Below are positions 36,489 to 46,291 of a DNA stretch of 64,000 nt, one piece after another. The notes below the pieces were generated by a model. That model did no database searches and was not told the origin of the DNA. It was given only the letters and a program-made list of their open reading frames with translations. Position 1 is the stretch's first letter, and each line of letters opens with the position of its first letter. The translations under genes and the position numbers were made by a program. Source of the stretch: Pseudomonadota bacterium (GTDB lineage Bacteria > Pseudomonadota > Gammaproteobacteria > Burkholderiales > Burkholderiaceae_C); assembly GCA_021848345.1 (NCBI GenBank), contig JAJZUV010000012.1, positions 28,529 through 92,528 on the forward strand, written 5' to 3'.

Positions 36489-37313
36489 TCAGAGCGGCGC
36501 CAGTTCGGCCATGGTGTCGCGCAGGCGCTCGGCCTCGTCGCGCGCGGCGGCGGCGAAATGGCTGCCCGGCGCCGCGTACAGCACGCTGCGCGAGGCGTTG
36601 ATCAGGAAGCGGTCGCCGGCGGCGCGCACGGTGGCCTCCAGGTCGCCGCCCTGAGCGCCCACGCCGGGGATCAGCAGCGGCAGCTCGGGGGCCACCGCGC
36701 GCACCGCCAGGATGTCCTGCGGGCGCGTGGCGCCGGTGACCAGGCCGAGCTGCCCGTTGTGGTTCCAGGGGCCGGCGGCCAGGCGCGCGACGCGCTCGAA
36801 CAGGCGCTCGCCGGGCTGCTCGGCGTCGCGCAGGCCCAGCGCCTGCAGATCGTCGCTGCCAGGGTTGGAGGTACGGCACAGCACGAACAGGCCGCGCTCG
36901 GGATAGGCCTCCATGTACGGATCCAGCGAATCGCGGCCGAGGAAGGGCGAGACGGTGAGCGCGTCGGCGCCGTAGCGCTCGAAGGCTTCGCGCGCGTAAT
37001 GCCGCGCGGTGGAGCCGATGTCCCCGCGCTTGGCGTCGAGGATCACCGGCACGCCGGGGGCATGGTCGCGGATGTGGCGGATCAGGCGCTCGAGCTGCGC
37101 CTCGGCCCCGACGGCCGAAAAGTGCGCGATCTGCGGCTTGTAGGCGCAGACCAGGTCGGCCGTGGCGTCGACCACGGCGGCGCAGAAGTCGAACAGGCGC
37201 GAGGTGTCGTGGGTCCAGGGCGCCGGCAGGCGCTCGGGTTCGGGGTCCAGGCCCAGGCACAGGCGGCTGGAGTTGCGCCGGCAGGCGGCGAGCCATTGGT
37301 CGAGGAAGCGCAT
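36489..37313 (-). CDS. pyrF: Orotidine 5'-phosphate decarboxylase, type 2
   Basis: 274 residues, the longer PyrF form. Last step of UMP synthesis. [30 protein letters not shown], and the catalytic [24 protein letters not shown] are present, with [17 protein letters not shown] as phosphate loop. It sits 31 bp upstream of moaC on the same strand. Confidence 0.95.
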   Translation of the reverse strand: MRFLDQWLAACRRNSSRLCLGLDPEPERLPAPWTHDTSRLFDFCAAVVDATADLVCAYKPQIAHFSAVGAEAQLERLIRHIRDHAPGVPVILDAKRGDIGSTARHYAREAFERYGADALTVSPFLGRDSLDPYMEAYPERGLFVLCRTSNPGSDDLQALGLRDAEQPGERLFERVARLAAGPWNHNGQLGLVTGATRPQDILAVRAVAPELPLLIPGVGAQGGDLEATVRAAGDRFLINASRSVLYAAPGSHFAAAARDEAERLRDTMAELAPL

Positions 37314-37322
37314 GCGCGGATT

Positions 37323-38306
37323 TTAGGCGTCCCGCCCTTCGAGCAGGTCCCGCGCCAGGCACAGGTCGGCCCAGGCCTTGGCCTTGTCCTGCGGCGTGCG
37401 CAGCAGATAGGCGGGGTGATAGCTGACCACCAGCGGGGTTCCCCGCCAGTCCCAGGCGCGCTGGCGCAGGCGCCCGATGGGCTCGGCGCTGCCGGTCAGC
37501 GCCTGCGCCGCGAAGCGCCCCAACGCCAGCAGCAGGCGCGGTCGCACCAGCTCGATCTGGCGTTGCAGGATGGGCAGGCATTGCTCGATCTCGTCGGGCT
37601 CCGGATTGCGGTTTCCGGGCGGACGGCACTTGATGACGTTGGCGATGTAGACGCTGCGCGCCGGATCCTCCCCGGCGCGACTCAGCCCGCAGGCGCGCAG
37701 CATGTTGTCCAGCAGCTTGCCGGCCGCGCCCACGAAGGGCTCGCCCACGCGGTCCTCCTCGGCCCCCGGGGCCTCGCCCACCACCATCACATGCGCCTGC
37801 GCATGGCCGACGCCGAACACCGCGTGGTGGCGCATGTCGCCGAGCTTGCAGGCGCGGCAGTCGTGGGTGAAGGACTGCAGGGCCTCCCAGTCGAGGCCTC
37901 GCACCTGCAGCAGCCGCGACTCGCTGAGCGCGGCCGGCGCGGCCGGGGTGGTTTGCGCGGGCGCCGTGCGCGGCGCCTGCACCGGCCGCGGCGGCGCCTC
38001 GCGCCGCGCGCTCGCCGATGCGTCGGCCTGCGTCCCGGGGCCGGCGGGCCTGGCGACGCCCGGCGCGGCCCCCACGGCCGATGCGCCCGGTGCGGCTTGA
38101 CTCGTCGCATCGGCGCGCCCGCCCGCCGCGGCATGTCGCGGCGTCGCCGCGGGCGTGGAGCCGCGCGCCTGCGGGGCGCCGGGGAGGCGGGGCAGCAGCG
38201 CGCCCAGCTCGGCTTCGTCCAGCGCGTCGCGCGGCACCCAGACCTGTTGCAGGCCCAGTGCGTGCAACATGGCCAGACGGTGGGGGTCGAGCAGGGTATG
38301 GGGCAT
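37323..38306 (-). CDS. Uracil-DNA glycosylase, family 4 (Fe-S)
   Basis: 327 residues. The catalytic C-terminal domain (about 140-327) has the [4Fe-4S] cysteines in CRACKLG, NVIKCRPPGNRNP and EQCLPIL, the uracil pocket VMVVGEAPGAEEDRVGEPFVGAAGKLLDN, and SYHPAYLLR. The first ~45 residues form a helical cap; residues about 46-135 are an Ala/Pro/Arg-rich low-complexity linker typical of betaproteobacterial versions. The start at 38306 lies 12 bp after rimI. Confidence 0.92.
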   Translation of the reverse strand: MPHTLLDPHRLAMLHALGLQQVWVPRDALDEAELGALLPRLPGAPQARGSTPAATPRHAAAGGRADATSQAAPGASAVGAAPGVARPAGPGTQADASASARREAPPRPVQAPRTAPAQTTPAAPAALSESRLLQVRGLDWEALQSFTHDCRACKLGDMRHHAVFGVGHAQAHVMVVGEAPGAEEDRVGEPFVGAAGKLLDNMLRACGLSRAGEDPARSVYIANVIKCRPPGNRNPEPDEIEQCLPILQRQIELVRPRLLLALGRFAAQALTGSAEPIGRLRQRAWDWRGTPLVVSYHPAYLLRTPQDKAKAWADLCLARDLLEGRDA

Positions 38307-38317
38307 CGCGCGCGCCT

Positions 38318-38818
38318 TCAGTCCATGCCCCGGCGTCGACGCAGGGTTTCCAGCGGGCAGGACATGACGATGGCGTCCTCCCGCCCCGGCTTGCCGTCGA
38401 CCAGGGCCGGGTAGTAGGCGCGCCGGCGCGCCACCGCGTGCAGGCCGTAGGCCTCGTACAGGCGCAGCGCGCGCCGGTTGCTGGGCCGCACCTCCAGCCA
38501 CAGCAGCGCGGCCCCGTGCAGCGTGGCACTGAGCACCACGCCGTCGAGCAGTTGCAGCCCAAGCCCCTGGCCCTGCAGGCGGGGCTCGACGGTGATGTTG
38601 AGCAGGTGCATTTCCTCCACGCCGGCCAGCGCGACGAAGTAGCCCTGCATGGCGCCCTGCTCGTCGCACAGCACCTGCGCGACGTAGCCGGCGGCCAGCG
38701 AGTCCGCGAAATTGCCCCGGCTCCACGCGAATTCGTAGGCGCGGGCCTCGATGTCCATGACGGAATCAAGGTCACTCATGCGCATTTCGCGCAATCCGGT
38801 GCGTTCGGCCTGCATCAT
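38318..38818 (-). CDS. rimI: Ribosomal-protein-alanine N-acetyltransferase RimI (GNAT)
   Basis: 166 residues. LREMRMSDLDSVMDIEARAYEF start, acetyl-CoA loop VEPRLQGQGLGLQLLDGV, and LWLEVRPSNRRALRLYEAYGL are standard GNAT marks. Tandem ATG ATG at the start overlaps the tsaB stop (ATGATG containing TGA), so either could be used. The tsaB-rimI pair is conserved in proteobacteria. Confidence 0.9.
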   Translation of the reverse strand: MMQAERTGLREMRMSDLDSVMDIEARAYEFAWSRGNFADSLAAGYVAQVLCDEQGAMQGYFVALAGVEEMHLLNITVEPRLQGQGLGLQLLDGVVLSATLHGAALLWLEVRPSNRRALRLYEAYGLHAVARRRAYYPALVDGKPGREDAIVMSCPLETLRRRRGMD

Positions 38819-39621
38819 GCCGGGGACTTCCCCGCGGCGGACGCGGCCTTCGAGCGGGCGCGCTCGTCGCTGGTCAGCGCGACCTTGTCGCGCACGTACA
38901 GCGGGCGCGCGTCGGCGGCCTGCACGCTTTCGCCCCGGGCATGCGCGGCGCGCGCCAGTCGCGCCACCGCGGCGGCCTGCGGTGCCACCGTGCGCGCGCC
39001 CCGCAGGGCAGCGGCCCAGCCTGGCCCCAGCGCCTCGCCCAGCGCTGCCGCGTGCTCGGCCCAGGCGTTGCCGCACAGGGCCAGCGGCCCCGGGTCGTCG
39101 CCGAATTCCCGGCGCCAGCACGCCGCTGCATCCCGCGGCGACTGCGCGCGCGCGGCGCCGGCCAGGCGCCAGGTTCCCGCCGCGCATTCGGCGCGCACCC
39201 AGTACAACTCGCCCATGCGCGCGTCGTCGGCCACCAGCACGCTGCCGTCGCGCAGCGCGGGCTCGGCCGCGGCGGCCACTGCCAGCAGCGTGGGCACCGG
39301 CACCACCGGGCAGCGCAGCCCGCGTGCCAGACCCTGCGCGGCGGCGCAGGCGGCGCGCAGTCCGGTGAAGGCGCCGGGCCCGGCCCCGAAGCCGATCAGC
39401 CCCACGTCGGCCAGCGGCCGGCCGGCCTGGGCGAGCAGTTCGCGCACCAGCGGCAGCAGTCGCTGCGAGGCGCGCGCGCCGCCCGGCTCGGTGCTCTGCA
39501 GCACCTGGGCGTCGCCAAGGTCCAGCGCCACCGAGAGCCACTCGGTGCTGGAATCGAAGGCGAGCACGATCGACGGGGAATTCACGGGAGTTCGAGCGGA
39601 GGAAGTCGCGGCGTCCGGCAC
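38815..39621 (-). CDS. tsaB: tRNA t6A biosynthesis protein TsaB
   Basis: 268 residues of the ASKHA fold: IVLAFDSSTEWLSVALDLGD, ASQRLLPLVRELLAQAG and IGFGAGPGAFTGLRAACAAAQGLA. TsaB scaffolds TsaD and TsaE for threonylcarbamoyl transfer to A37. A GTG at residue 13, just before the first strand, is an alternative start. It is coupled to rimI. Confidence 0.92.
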   Translation of the reverse strand: MPDAATSSARTPVNSPSIVLAFDSSTEWLSVALDLGDAQVLQSTEPGGARASQRLLPLVRELLAQAGRPLADVGLIGFGAGPGAFTGLRAACAAAQGLARGLRCPVVPVPTLLAVAAAAEPALRDGSVLVADDARMGELYWVRAECAAGTWRLAGAARAQSPRDAAACWRREFGDDPGPLALCGNAWAEHAAALGEALGPGWAAALRGARTVAPQAAAVARLARAAHARGESVQAADARPLYVRDKVALTSDERARSKAASAAGKSPA

Positions 39622-39744
39622 CGCGCAAGGCGCCGCGGCGCGAAGCCCGCGCCGGCAAGGTGCAGTGTAGCCGCGCAGGGGGCCGATTCCGCGTCGGCGG
39701 CATTAGCATCGGGCGGGGCTCCATCGCCCTGCCCGCACGCCGCC

Positions 39745-41199
39745 ATGCCCACGCCGCCCGACCATGCCCTGCCCGATGCCCGCCGCCGCCGTGCCATGGT
39801 GCTCGGCGCCCGCTCGCTGACCGGGCTGGCGCTGGCGGGCTCGGCCGGCGCGGCGCGGGCGCTGCCGGCGATGCTGGAGCTGCCGCGTCCGGTGCGCCTG
39901 GCACTGCACGCGGCCGGCATCGACCCGGCGCATTGCAGTTTCGTGCTGCGTGACCTGCGCCTGGGCACCGCGCTGGTGGACTGGCAGGCCGATGCGCCGC
40001 GCAGCCCCGCGTCGGTGCTCAAGCTGGTGACCATGTACGCCGCGCTGAACATGCTCGGACCCGACTACCGCTGGCGCACCCCCGTCTACGCCGTCGGACC
40101 GCTGCAGGGCGGCGTGCTGGCGGGCGACCTGGGTTTCGTCGGCAGCGGCGACCCGCACCTGATGGCGGAGGATCTGTGGCGCCTGGCGCTGCGCCTGCGC
40201 GGCATGGGGCTGCGGCGCATCGCCGGCAACGTGGTCGTGGACCGCAGCGCCTTCAACCTGCCGCCGCACGATCCCGCGCAGTTCGACGGACAGCCGCTGG
40301 CCCCCTACAACGTGGGGCCGGACGCCTTCCTGATCGATTTCGGCAGCGTGCAATTGCACATGGACGCCCAGGGCGGCGAGACGCACGCATGGACGGAACC
40401 GCCGATGCAGGGCTTCGCGCCGCGTCTGCCGCGCCTGGAGCCCGGCGCCTGCGGCTACCCCGACCGCCGCCTGCACCCGGACTTCAGCCAGCCGCTGGCG
40501 CCCGCGCTGGAGGGCAGCTGGAGCCCCGAGTGCGGCGAGATGAGCTGGAACCTGGCGGCGCTGATGCCGCCGAACGGCTTCGTGCAGGCGGTGCTGGGGG
40601 CGGTGTTTCGCAACGTCGGCATCCAATGGGACGGCACCGTGGTGTCGGGACGGGTGCCGCCGCAGGCGCGGTTGTTGACCACCTGGGACAGCCAACCGCT
40701 GGCGGTACTGGTGCGCGACATCGACAAATACAGCAACAACGTGATGGCGCAGCAGGTGTTCCTCACGCTGGCGCTGCACGCCGGGCTCGCGCCGGCGGAT
40801 TTCGGGCGCGCGGCGCAGGTGGTGCAGCAGTGGCTGAGCGGCCAGGGCCTGGCCATGCCCGACCTGGTGCTGGACAACGGCTGCGGGCTTTCGCGGGTGG
40901 CGCGCATCAGCGCGCGGGACCTGGACCGCCTGCTGCGCGCGGCCTGGCGCGGCCCGCTGATGCCGGAGTTCGTCGCCTCGCTGCCGCTGTCGGGCGAGGA
41001 CGGCACGCTGCGCCGGCGCCTGGGCGGGAACCTGCGCGGCATGCTGCATGCCAAGACCGGCACCCTCGACGGCGTGGTCGGACTCGCCGGCTACCTGCAG
41101 GGCGACGACGGCCGGCGGCGCAGCGTGGTGGCGCTGATCAACGACCCGCGCGCCGAACAGGCCTGGCCGGCGCTGCGCGCGCTGCTGGAACACGCCTGA
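39745..41199 (+). CDS. dacB: D-alanyl-D-alanine carboxypeptidase/endopeptidase (PBP4, S13)
   Basis: 484 residues, periplasmic peptidoglycan hydrolase. The twin-arginine-like start RRRRAMVLGARSLTGLALAGSAGAARA is followed by the catalytic S-x-x-K (SPASVLKLVT), S-x-N (YSNNVMAQ) and KTG (HAKTGTLDG) boxes. The domain II/III insert typical of PBP4 lies between the first two. It stands alone, divergent from tsaB. Confidence 0.94.
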   Translation: MPTPPDHALPDARRRRAMVLGARSLTGLALAGSAGAARALPAMLELPRPVRLALHAAGIDPAHCSFVLRDLRLGTALVDWQADAPRSPASVLKLVTMYAALNMLGPDYRWRTPVYAVGPLQGGVLAGDLGFVGSGDPHLMAEDLWRLALRLRGMGLRRIAGNVVVDRSAFNLPPHDPAQFDGQPLAPYNVGPDAFLIDFGSVQLHMDAQGGETHAWTEPPMQGFAPRLPRLEPGACGYPDRRLHPDFSQPLAPALEGSWSPECGEMSWNLAALMPPNGFVQAVLGAVFRNVGIQWDGTVVSGRVPPQARLLTTWDSQPLAVLVRDIDKYSNNVMAQQVFLTLALHAGLAPADFGRAAQVVQQWLSGQGLAMPDLVLDNGCGLSRVARISARDLDRLLRAAWRGPLMPEFVASLPLSGEDGTLRRRLGGNLRGMLHAKTGTLDGVVGLAGYLQGDDGRRRSVVALINDPRAEQAWPALRALLEHA

Positions 41200-41308
41200 G
41201 GCGTCGGCGGTCCGTCGGCGAGCCGCGGCGGGCCCCCCCTGCCCGCTGCTCCTAGAATGGGGCGAGGCAGCCTCCAGCAGCTGCCCATCCGAGAGGGAGG
41301 AGACCGCG

Positions 41309-42040
41309 ATGCGCATCCTGATCGCCGAGGACGACCAGGTCCTGGCCGACGGCCTGACCCGCTCGTTGCGTGCCAGCCACTATGCCGTCGACCAGGTCGG
41401 CGACGGCCAGAGCGCCGACCATGCGCTGCATTCGGGCAGCTTCGACCTGCTGATCCTCGACCTGGGCCTGCCCCGCCTGTCCGGCTTCGAGGTGCTCAAG
41501 CGCCTGCGCAGCCGCGGCGACAGCCTGCCGGTGCTGATCCTCACCGCCGCCGACAACCTGGAGGACAAGGTGCGCGGCCTCGACCTCGGCGCCGACGACT
41601 ACATGGCCAAGCCCTTCGAGCTGGCCGAACTGGAGGCGCGGGTGCGCGCGCTGACCCGGCGCGGCATGGGCGCCACCAGTTCCCTGATCCGCCACGGCCC
41701 GCTCAGCGTGGACCTGTCGGGGCGCGTGGTGATGCTGGACGAGCGCGTGGTCGACCTGTCGGCACGTGAACTGGCGCTGCTGGAGGTGCTGCTGCAGCGC
41801 TCCGGGCGCCTGGTGAGCAAGGACCAGCTGGTGGACCATCTCTGCGTGTGGGGCGAGGAGGTCAGCACCAACGCCATCGAGGTGTACATACACCGCCTGC
41901 GCAAGAAGATCGAGACCGGCCCCGTGCGTATCGCCACGGTGCGCGGGCTGGGCTACTGCCTGGAACGCATCGCGGGTCCGGCCCCGGCCCCGGCGGAGGC
42001 GGTCGCGCCGGGCGGCGGGGCGTCGGCACAGGTCGCCTGA
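41309..42040 (+). CDS. OmpR-family response regulator (QseB/TctD-like)
   Basis: 243 residues: receiver MRILIAEDDQVLADGL with Asp51 (LLILDLGLPRLSG) and Lys in MAKPFEL, then a winged helix with EVYIHRLRKKIETGPVRIATVRGLGYCL. An Ala/Pro tail of about 20 residues follows. GAGAGGGAGGAG lies before the ATG. It is co-transcribed with the kinase 3 bp downstream. Confidence 0.94.
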   Translation: MRILIAEDDQVLADGLTRSLRASHYAVDQVGDGQSADHALHSGSFDLLILDLGLPRLSGFEVLKRLRSRGDSLPVLILTAADNLEDKVRGLDLGADDYMAKPFELAELEARVRALTRRGMGATSSLIRHGPLSVDLSGRVVMLDERVVDLSARELALLEVLLQRSGRLVSKDQLVDHLCVWGEEVSTNAIEVYIHRLRKKIETGPVRIATVRGLGYCLERIAGPAPAPAEAVAPGGGASAQVA

Positions 42041-42043
42041 TTC

Positions 42044-43525
42044 ATGTCGGTGGGCGCCACGCCCGCGCCGGCCGGCGGCGATGCGCCCGCGGCCGCGCCT
42101 TCCGGTGCCGGCTCGCGGCCGCGGCGCCAGCGTTCGCTGTTCGGCGAGATCCTGGACTGGATGCTCGTGCCCCTGCTGCTCGTGTGGCCGTTGGCCATCG
42201 GCATCACCTTCCTGGTCGCGCAGGCGATCGCCACGCAGCCCTTCGACCAGGGGCTGCAGCGCCGGCTGGGCGTGATCGCCGCCTGGGTGGAAAGCTCGGG
42301 CGCCACGCTGCCGCGCGCGACCGGCGCGACGGGAGGCCAGCCGCCCGGAGGGCTGCTGATGCAGTTGCGCGCCGGCGACGGCCGCGTGCTCGCCGGCGAC
42401 CCGCGCCTGCCCGACGCGCCGGACACGCAATGGCCGCGCGACGGGAGCGCCCATCTGCGCGACGCCGACGTGGGCGGCCAGCGCATGCGCATCGCCTGGC
42501 GCTGGGTGCGCACGCCGCACAGCGGAGCGCTGCTGGTGCAGGTGGCCGAGGGCCTGCAGCAGCGCTCCGAGCTGGCGCGCAACATCGTGCGCGGGGTGAT
42601 CCTGCCGCAATTCGTCATCGTGCCCATCTCCATCCTGCTGGTGTGGTTCGGACTGGGCCAGGGCATCATCCCGCTGGACGAACTGCAGGCGCGCATCCGG
42701 CGCCGACGCCCGGACGACCTGAGCCCGATCGACCAGCGCGAGGCGCCGGAGGAGATCGCCCCGCTGGTGGACTCCATCAACAGCCTGCTGGGGCGCCTGG
42801 AACACTCCATCCACACCCGCAAGCGCTTCATCGCCGATGCCGCGCACCAGCTCAAGACCCCGCTGGCCGGCCTGCGCATGCAGGCCGAGCTGGCGCAGCG
42901 CCAGACCGATCCCGAGGAACTGCGCACCAGCCTGCGCCAGATCGAGGTCTCGGTGGTGCGCACCACCCGCCTGGTGAACCAGCTGCTGGCCCTCGCCCGC
43001 GCGGAGAACCAGGGGGTGTTGGCGCAGCGCAGCCCGGTGCTGCTGGACCTGCGCCAGCCGGTGCGCGACGCGCTGCAGGAATTGGCCCCGATGGCCCTGG
43101 CCAAGTCCCTGGAACTCGAGTTCGACGCTCCGGAACACGCGCTGTGGGTGCGGGGCAATCCGATGCTGTTGCAGGAACTGGCGAAGAACCTGCTCGACAA
43201 CGCGATCGCCTACACGCCGGCCGGCGGGCATGTCGCGGTGCGCCTGCGCCAGCTCGACGAACAGGTGATGCTGGGCGTGGAGGACACCGGGCTGGGCATC
43301 GCGCAGCCGGAGCGCGAAATGGTGTTCCGGCCCTTCTACCGCGTGCTCGGCACCGGCCACGACGGCAGCGGCCTGGGGTTGTGCATCGTGCAGGAGATCG
43401 CGCGCCAGCACGCGGCCGCCGTCAGCCTGGACGACAACCCGATGAGCGCCGACCCCGCCTACCCCGGACTGGTGGTGCGGGTGCAGTTCCCGGACGCGCC
43501 GCCCCCCGCGGCACCGACCGCCTGA
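42044..43525 (+). CDS. Sensor histidine kinase (TctE/QseC-like)
   Basis: 493 residues: TM1 about 39-60, a periplasmic 2CSK_N-like domain (about 65-185), TM2 about 186-205, then HisKA with His268 in KRFIADAAHQLKTPLAGLRMQ, N box ELAKNLLDNAIAYTP, and G boxes EDTGLGI / GSGLGLCIVQEIA. The AAHQLKTP phosphorylation motif is typical of TctE-type kinases, which often sense organic acids; no transporter genes are nearby to support that. Confidence 0.93.
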   Translation: MSVGATPAPAGGDAPAAAPSGAGSRPRRQRSLFGEILDWMLVPLLLVWPLAIGITFLVAQAIATQPFDQGLQRRLGVIAAWVESSGATLPRATGATGGQPPGGLLMQLRAGDGRVLAGDPRLPDAPDTQWPRDGSAHLRDADVGGQRMRIAWRWVRTPHSGALLVQVAEGLQQRSELARNIVRGVILPQFVIVPISILLVWFGLGQGIIPLDELQARIRRRRPDDLSPIDQREAPEEIAPLVDSINSLLGRLEHSIHTRKRFIADAAHQLKTPLAGLRMQAELAQRQTDPEELRTSLRQIEVSVVRTTRLVNQLLALARAENQGVLAQRSPVLLDLRQPVRDALQELAPMALAKSLELEFDAPEHALWVRGNPMLLQELAKNLLDNAIAYTPAGGHVAVRLRQLDEQVMLGVEDTGLGIAQPEREMVFRPFYRVLGTGHDGSGLGLCIVQEIARQHAAAVSLDDNPMSADPAYPGLVVRVQFPDAPPPAAPTA

Positions 43526-43543
43526 GGAGTCGCGCCGCCGCGT

Positions 43544-46177
43544 TCAGGCGCGGGGCTTGCGCGCCGCCGGGGCCTTTTTCGCGGCCGGGGCCTTTTTCGC
43601 GGCGGGTGCCTTCTTCGCGGCCGGAGCCTTGGCCGTGGCCGACCTGGCGGCGGGGGCCTTGACGGCTGCCGTCTTGCGCGCCGGCGCGCCCTTCGCCGCC
43701 GCGCCACCGGGCCTGGGCGCGAACTCGAAGCCCACCTTGCCGTCGGGCTGGCGCACCAGGAAGGCCTTGAACTTGCGCCGTGTGCGAGCCGAGACGAAAC
43801 CGTCGAGCAGATCGGTGCGCCCGTCCACCAGCAGCTTGCGCAACTGCGCCGCGTCGATGGGCTGCTGCAGGATCATCTTGCCGGTGCGGAAGTCGCAGCT
43901 GGGCTGCGCGCCCACGCTGTGCTCGCAGACATAGGAACTGCCGGCCTCGAACACCCGGCCACCGCATTTGGGGCAGGCCCCCAGCGGCTCCTGGGCACTG
44001 AAGTCGGGGGCCTCGGAGGACTCGCCGGCGGCTCCCTGGCCGAAGTCGAACTCCAGCTTGTACTGGCCGCTGCCGCCCTCGCGCGCCAGGCGCAGTTCGG
44101 CGGAGAACGGACGGCCCATCTTGCTGCGAAATCCGCTCAGTGGCCCCAGATGCTTGTGCTCCAGCAGCTGCTCCACCTCGGACAACTCGAAACTGCGTCC
44201 ACCCGGGTGCTTGCCGATGGAAAAATCGCACTGGGTGCACGCGAAGCGGTGGTAGTTCTCGCGCACCACGCCGCCGCAGTTCGGGCAGGGCGTGCCCAGC
44301 GTGGCGTAGTCGCCCGGCACGCTGTCGCGGTCGAACTCCTTGGCGCGGCGCACGATGGTCTCGGTCATCCGCGCGATCTCTTGCATGAAGGCGTCGCGCG
44401 GCATCTGCCCGCGTTCCATCTGCGCCAGCTTGTGCTCCCACTCGCCGGTGAGCTCGGGCTTGGTCAGTTCCTCCACGCCCAGCCCGCGCAACAGGGTCAT
44501 GAGCTGGAAGCTCTTCGCGGTGGGCACCAGTTCGCGTCCCTCGCGGATCATGTACTGCTCGGCGAGCAGGCCTTCGATGATGGACGAACGCGTGGCCGGC
44601 GTGCCCAGACCCTTGCCGGCCATGGCCTCGGCGTAGTCCTCGTCGTCGACCATCTTGCCGGCGTTTTCCATCGCGCTGAGCAGCGTGGCCTCGGTATAGC
44701 GCGCCGGCGGGCGGGTCTTGAGCTCGAGCAGGTCCACCGATTCGGCCAGCACCTTCTCGCCCGCGGCGACCGCCGGCAGGTCGGCCTCGTCGCCCTGCTG
44801 GGCGCGGCCGTGGATCTCCAGCCAGCCCGGCACGACCAGGATGCGCCCCTCGGTGCGAAAGCGCTGCTCGCCGATGCGGCTGATGCGCGTGGTGACCAGG
44901 AATTCCGCGGGCGGGTAGAACACCGACAGGAAACGCCGCACCACCATGTCGTACAGCTTGGCCTCGGCCTCCGACAGCGCGCCCGGCTGCTGGTTGGTGG
45001 GGATGATGGCGAAGTGGTCGGACACCTTGGTGTTGTCGAACACCCGCTTGGAGGGCTTCACGTAGCCCTGGTCCAGCGCGCGGCGCGCGAACCCGGACAC
45101 GGCACCGCCCGCGTCGGCCATCGCGCGCAGGGTGTCGCGCGCCACGCCGACGTAGTCCTCCGGCAGGTGGCGCGAGTCGGTACGCGGGTAGGTCAGCGCC
45201 TTGTGCCTCTCGTACAGGGACTGCGCCAGCGCCAGGGTCATCTTGGCGGAAAAGCCGAAACGCGAGTTGGCCTCGCGCTGCAGCGTGGTCAGGTCGAACA
45301 GCGCCGGCGACATCTGCGTGGTCGGCTTGGATTCGTCGTGCACCTCGGCCTGGGCACCGCTGCAGGCGTCGACCAGGGCTTGCGCCTGCGCGCGGTCCCA
45401 GATGCGGTCGGCGCGGCGGTCGGCGTCGGCGTCCTTCTTGAACTCCGGGTCGAACCACTTGCCCACGTAGGAGCCCGCGGCCGCCGCGAAATGCGCCTGC
45501 ACCTCGTAATAGGGGCGCGCCACGTGGCGCCGGATCTGCTCCTCGCGCGCCACGACCACCGACAGCGTGGGAGTCTGCACGCGCCCGACCGGGGTGAGGA
45601 AAAAGCCCCCGTCGCGCGAATTGAACGCGGTCATCGCGCGCGTGCCGTTGATGCCCACCAGCCAGTCGGCCTCGCTGCGGCAGCGCGCGGCGTCGGCCAG
45701 GGGCAGCATGTCGGCATCGCTGCGCAGATGCTCGAATCCGTCGCGGATGGCCTGCGGGGTCATCGACTGCAGCCAAAGCCGGCGCACCGGCTGGCGCGCC
45801 GACGCGTATTGCTGGATCAGGCGGAAGATCAACTCGCCCTCGCGTCCCGCGTCGCAGGCGTTGACCACCGCGGTCACGTCCTTGCGCTTGAGCAGCTTGA
45901 CGATCGCCGACAGGCGCGAGCGGGTCTTCTCGATGGGCTTGAGATCGAAATGCGGAGGCACCACCGGAAGGTGCGCGAAACTCCACTTGCCGCGCTTGAC
46001 CTCGAAGGCCTCGGGCGCGCCGATCTCCACCAGGTGGCCGACCGCCGAGGTCACGAGGTACGACTCGTTCTCGAAGTACTCGTCGTGCTTGTCGAACTTG
46101 CCCGCGATCGGGGTGAGCGCGCGCACGATGTCTTGTGCGACGCTGGGCTTCTCGGCGATGACCAGGGTTTTGCTCAT
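43544..46177 (-). CDS. topB: DNA topoisomerase III with Lys/Ala-rich tail
   Basis: 877 residues. Type IA topoisomerase: Toprim TLVIAEKPSVAQDIVRAL and NACDAGREGELIFRLIQ, catalytic Tyr330 in LTYPRTDSRHLPEDY, two C-terminal Cys4 modules (CPNCGGVVREN...ACTQCDF and CPKCGGRVF...CEHSVGAQPSCDF). A tail of about 60 residues is built from KAPAAK-type repeats like histone H1/AlgP tails and probably binds DNA non-specifically. It is divergent from the SET-domain gene. Confidence 0.95.
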   Translation of the reverse strand: MSKTLVIAEKPSVAQDIVRALTPIAGKFDKHDEYFENESYLVTSAVGHLVEIGAPEAFEVKRGKWSFAHLPVVPPHFDLKPIEKTRSRLSAIVKLLKRKDVTAVVNACDAGREGELIFRLIQQYASARQPVRRLWLQSMTPQAIRDGFEHLRSDADMLPLADAARCRSEADWLVGINGTRAMTAFNSRDGGFFLTPVGRVQTPTLSVVVAREEQIRRHVARPYYEVQAHFAAAAGSYVGKWFDPEFKKDADADRRADRIWDRAQAQALVDACSGAQAEVHDESKPTTQMSPALFDLTTLQREANSRFGFSAKMTLALAQSLYERHKALTYPRTDSRHLPEDYVGVARDTLRAMADAGGAVSGFARRALDQGYVKPSKRVFDNTKVSDHFAIIPTNQQPGALSEAEAKLYDMVVRRFLSVFYPPAEFLVTTRISRIGEQRFRTEGRILVVPGWLEIHGRAQQGDEADLPAVAAGEKVLAESVDLLELKTRPPARYTEATLLSAMENAGKMVDDEDYAEAMAGKGLGTPATRSSIIEGLLAEQYMIREGRELVPTAKSFQLMTLLRGLGVEELTKPELTGEWEHKLAQMERGQMPRDAFMQEIARMTETIVRRAKEFDRDSVPGDYATLGTPCPNCGGVVRENYHRFACTQCDFSIGKHPGGRSFELSEVEQLLEHKHLGPLSGFRSKMGRPFSAELRLAREGGSGQYKLEFDFGQGAAGESSEAPDFSAQEPLGACPKCGGRVFEAGSSYVCEHSVGAQPSCDFRTGKMILQQPIDAAQLRKLLVDGRTDLLDGFVSARTRRKFKAFLVRQPDGKVGFEFAPRPGGAAAKGAPARKTAAVKAPAARSATAKAPAAKKAPAAKKAPAAKKAPAARKPRA
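43571..43624 (-). repeat. 18-bp tandem repeat in the 3' end of topB
   Basis: Three near-identical 18-bp units (each close to GGCCTTTTTCGCGGCCGG on the plus strand) encode successive KKAPAA hexapeptides. Related, more diverged units continue upstream in the tail. Such repeats are prone to copy-number change. Confidence 0.8.
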
Positions 46178-46291
46178 GGCTTGGGTTTCGTCACGCGGGG
46201 ATCACGGAGGATTCGCGTATTTACAATGGCGCGCGGATATCCTCGGGCCGGTTTCGGCCACATCGCCCCTTTTTCTACTTTAACCACATTC

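Noticed and set aside
43561..43650. CRISPR-like or satellite repeat
   Set aside because: Units are contiguous, in frame with topB and encode its Lys/Ala tail.
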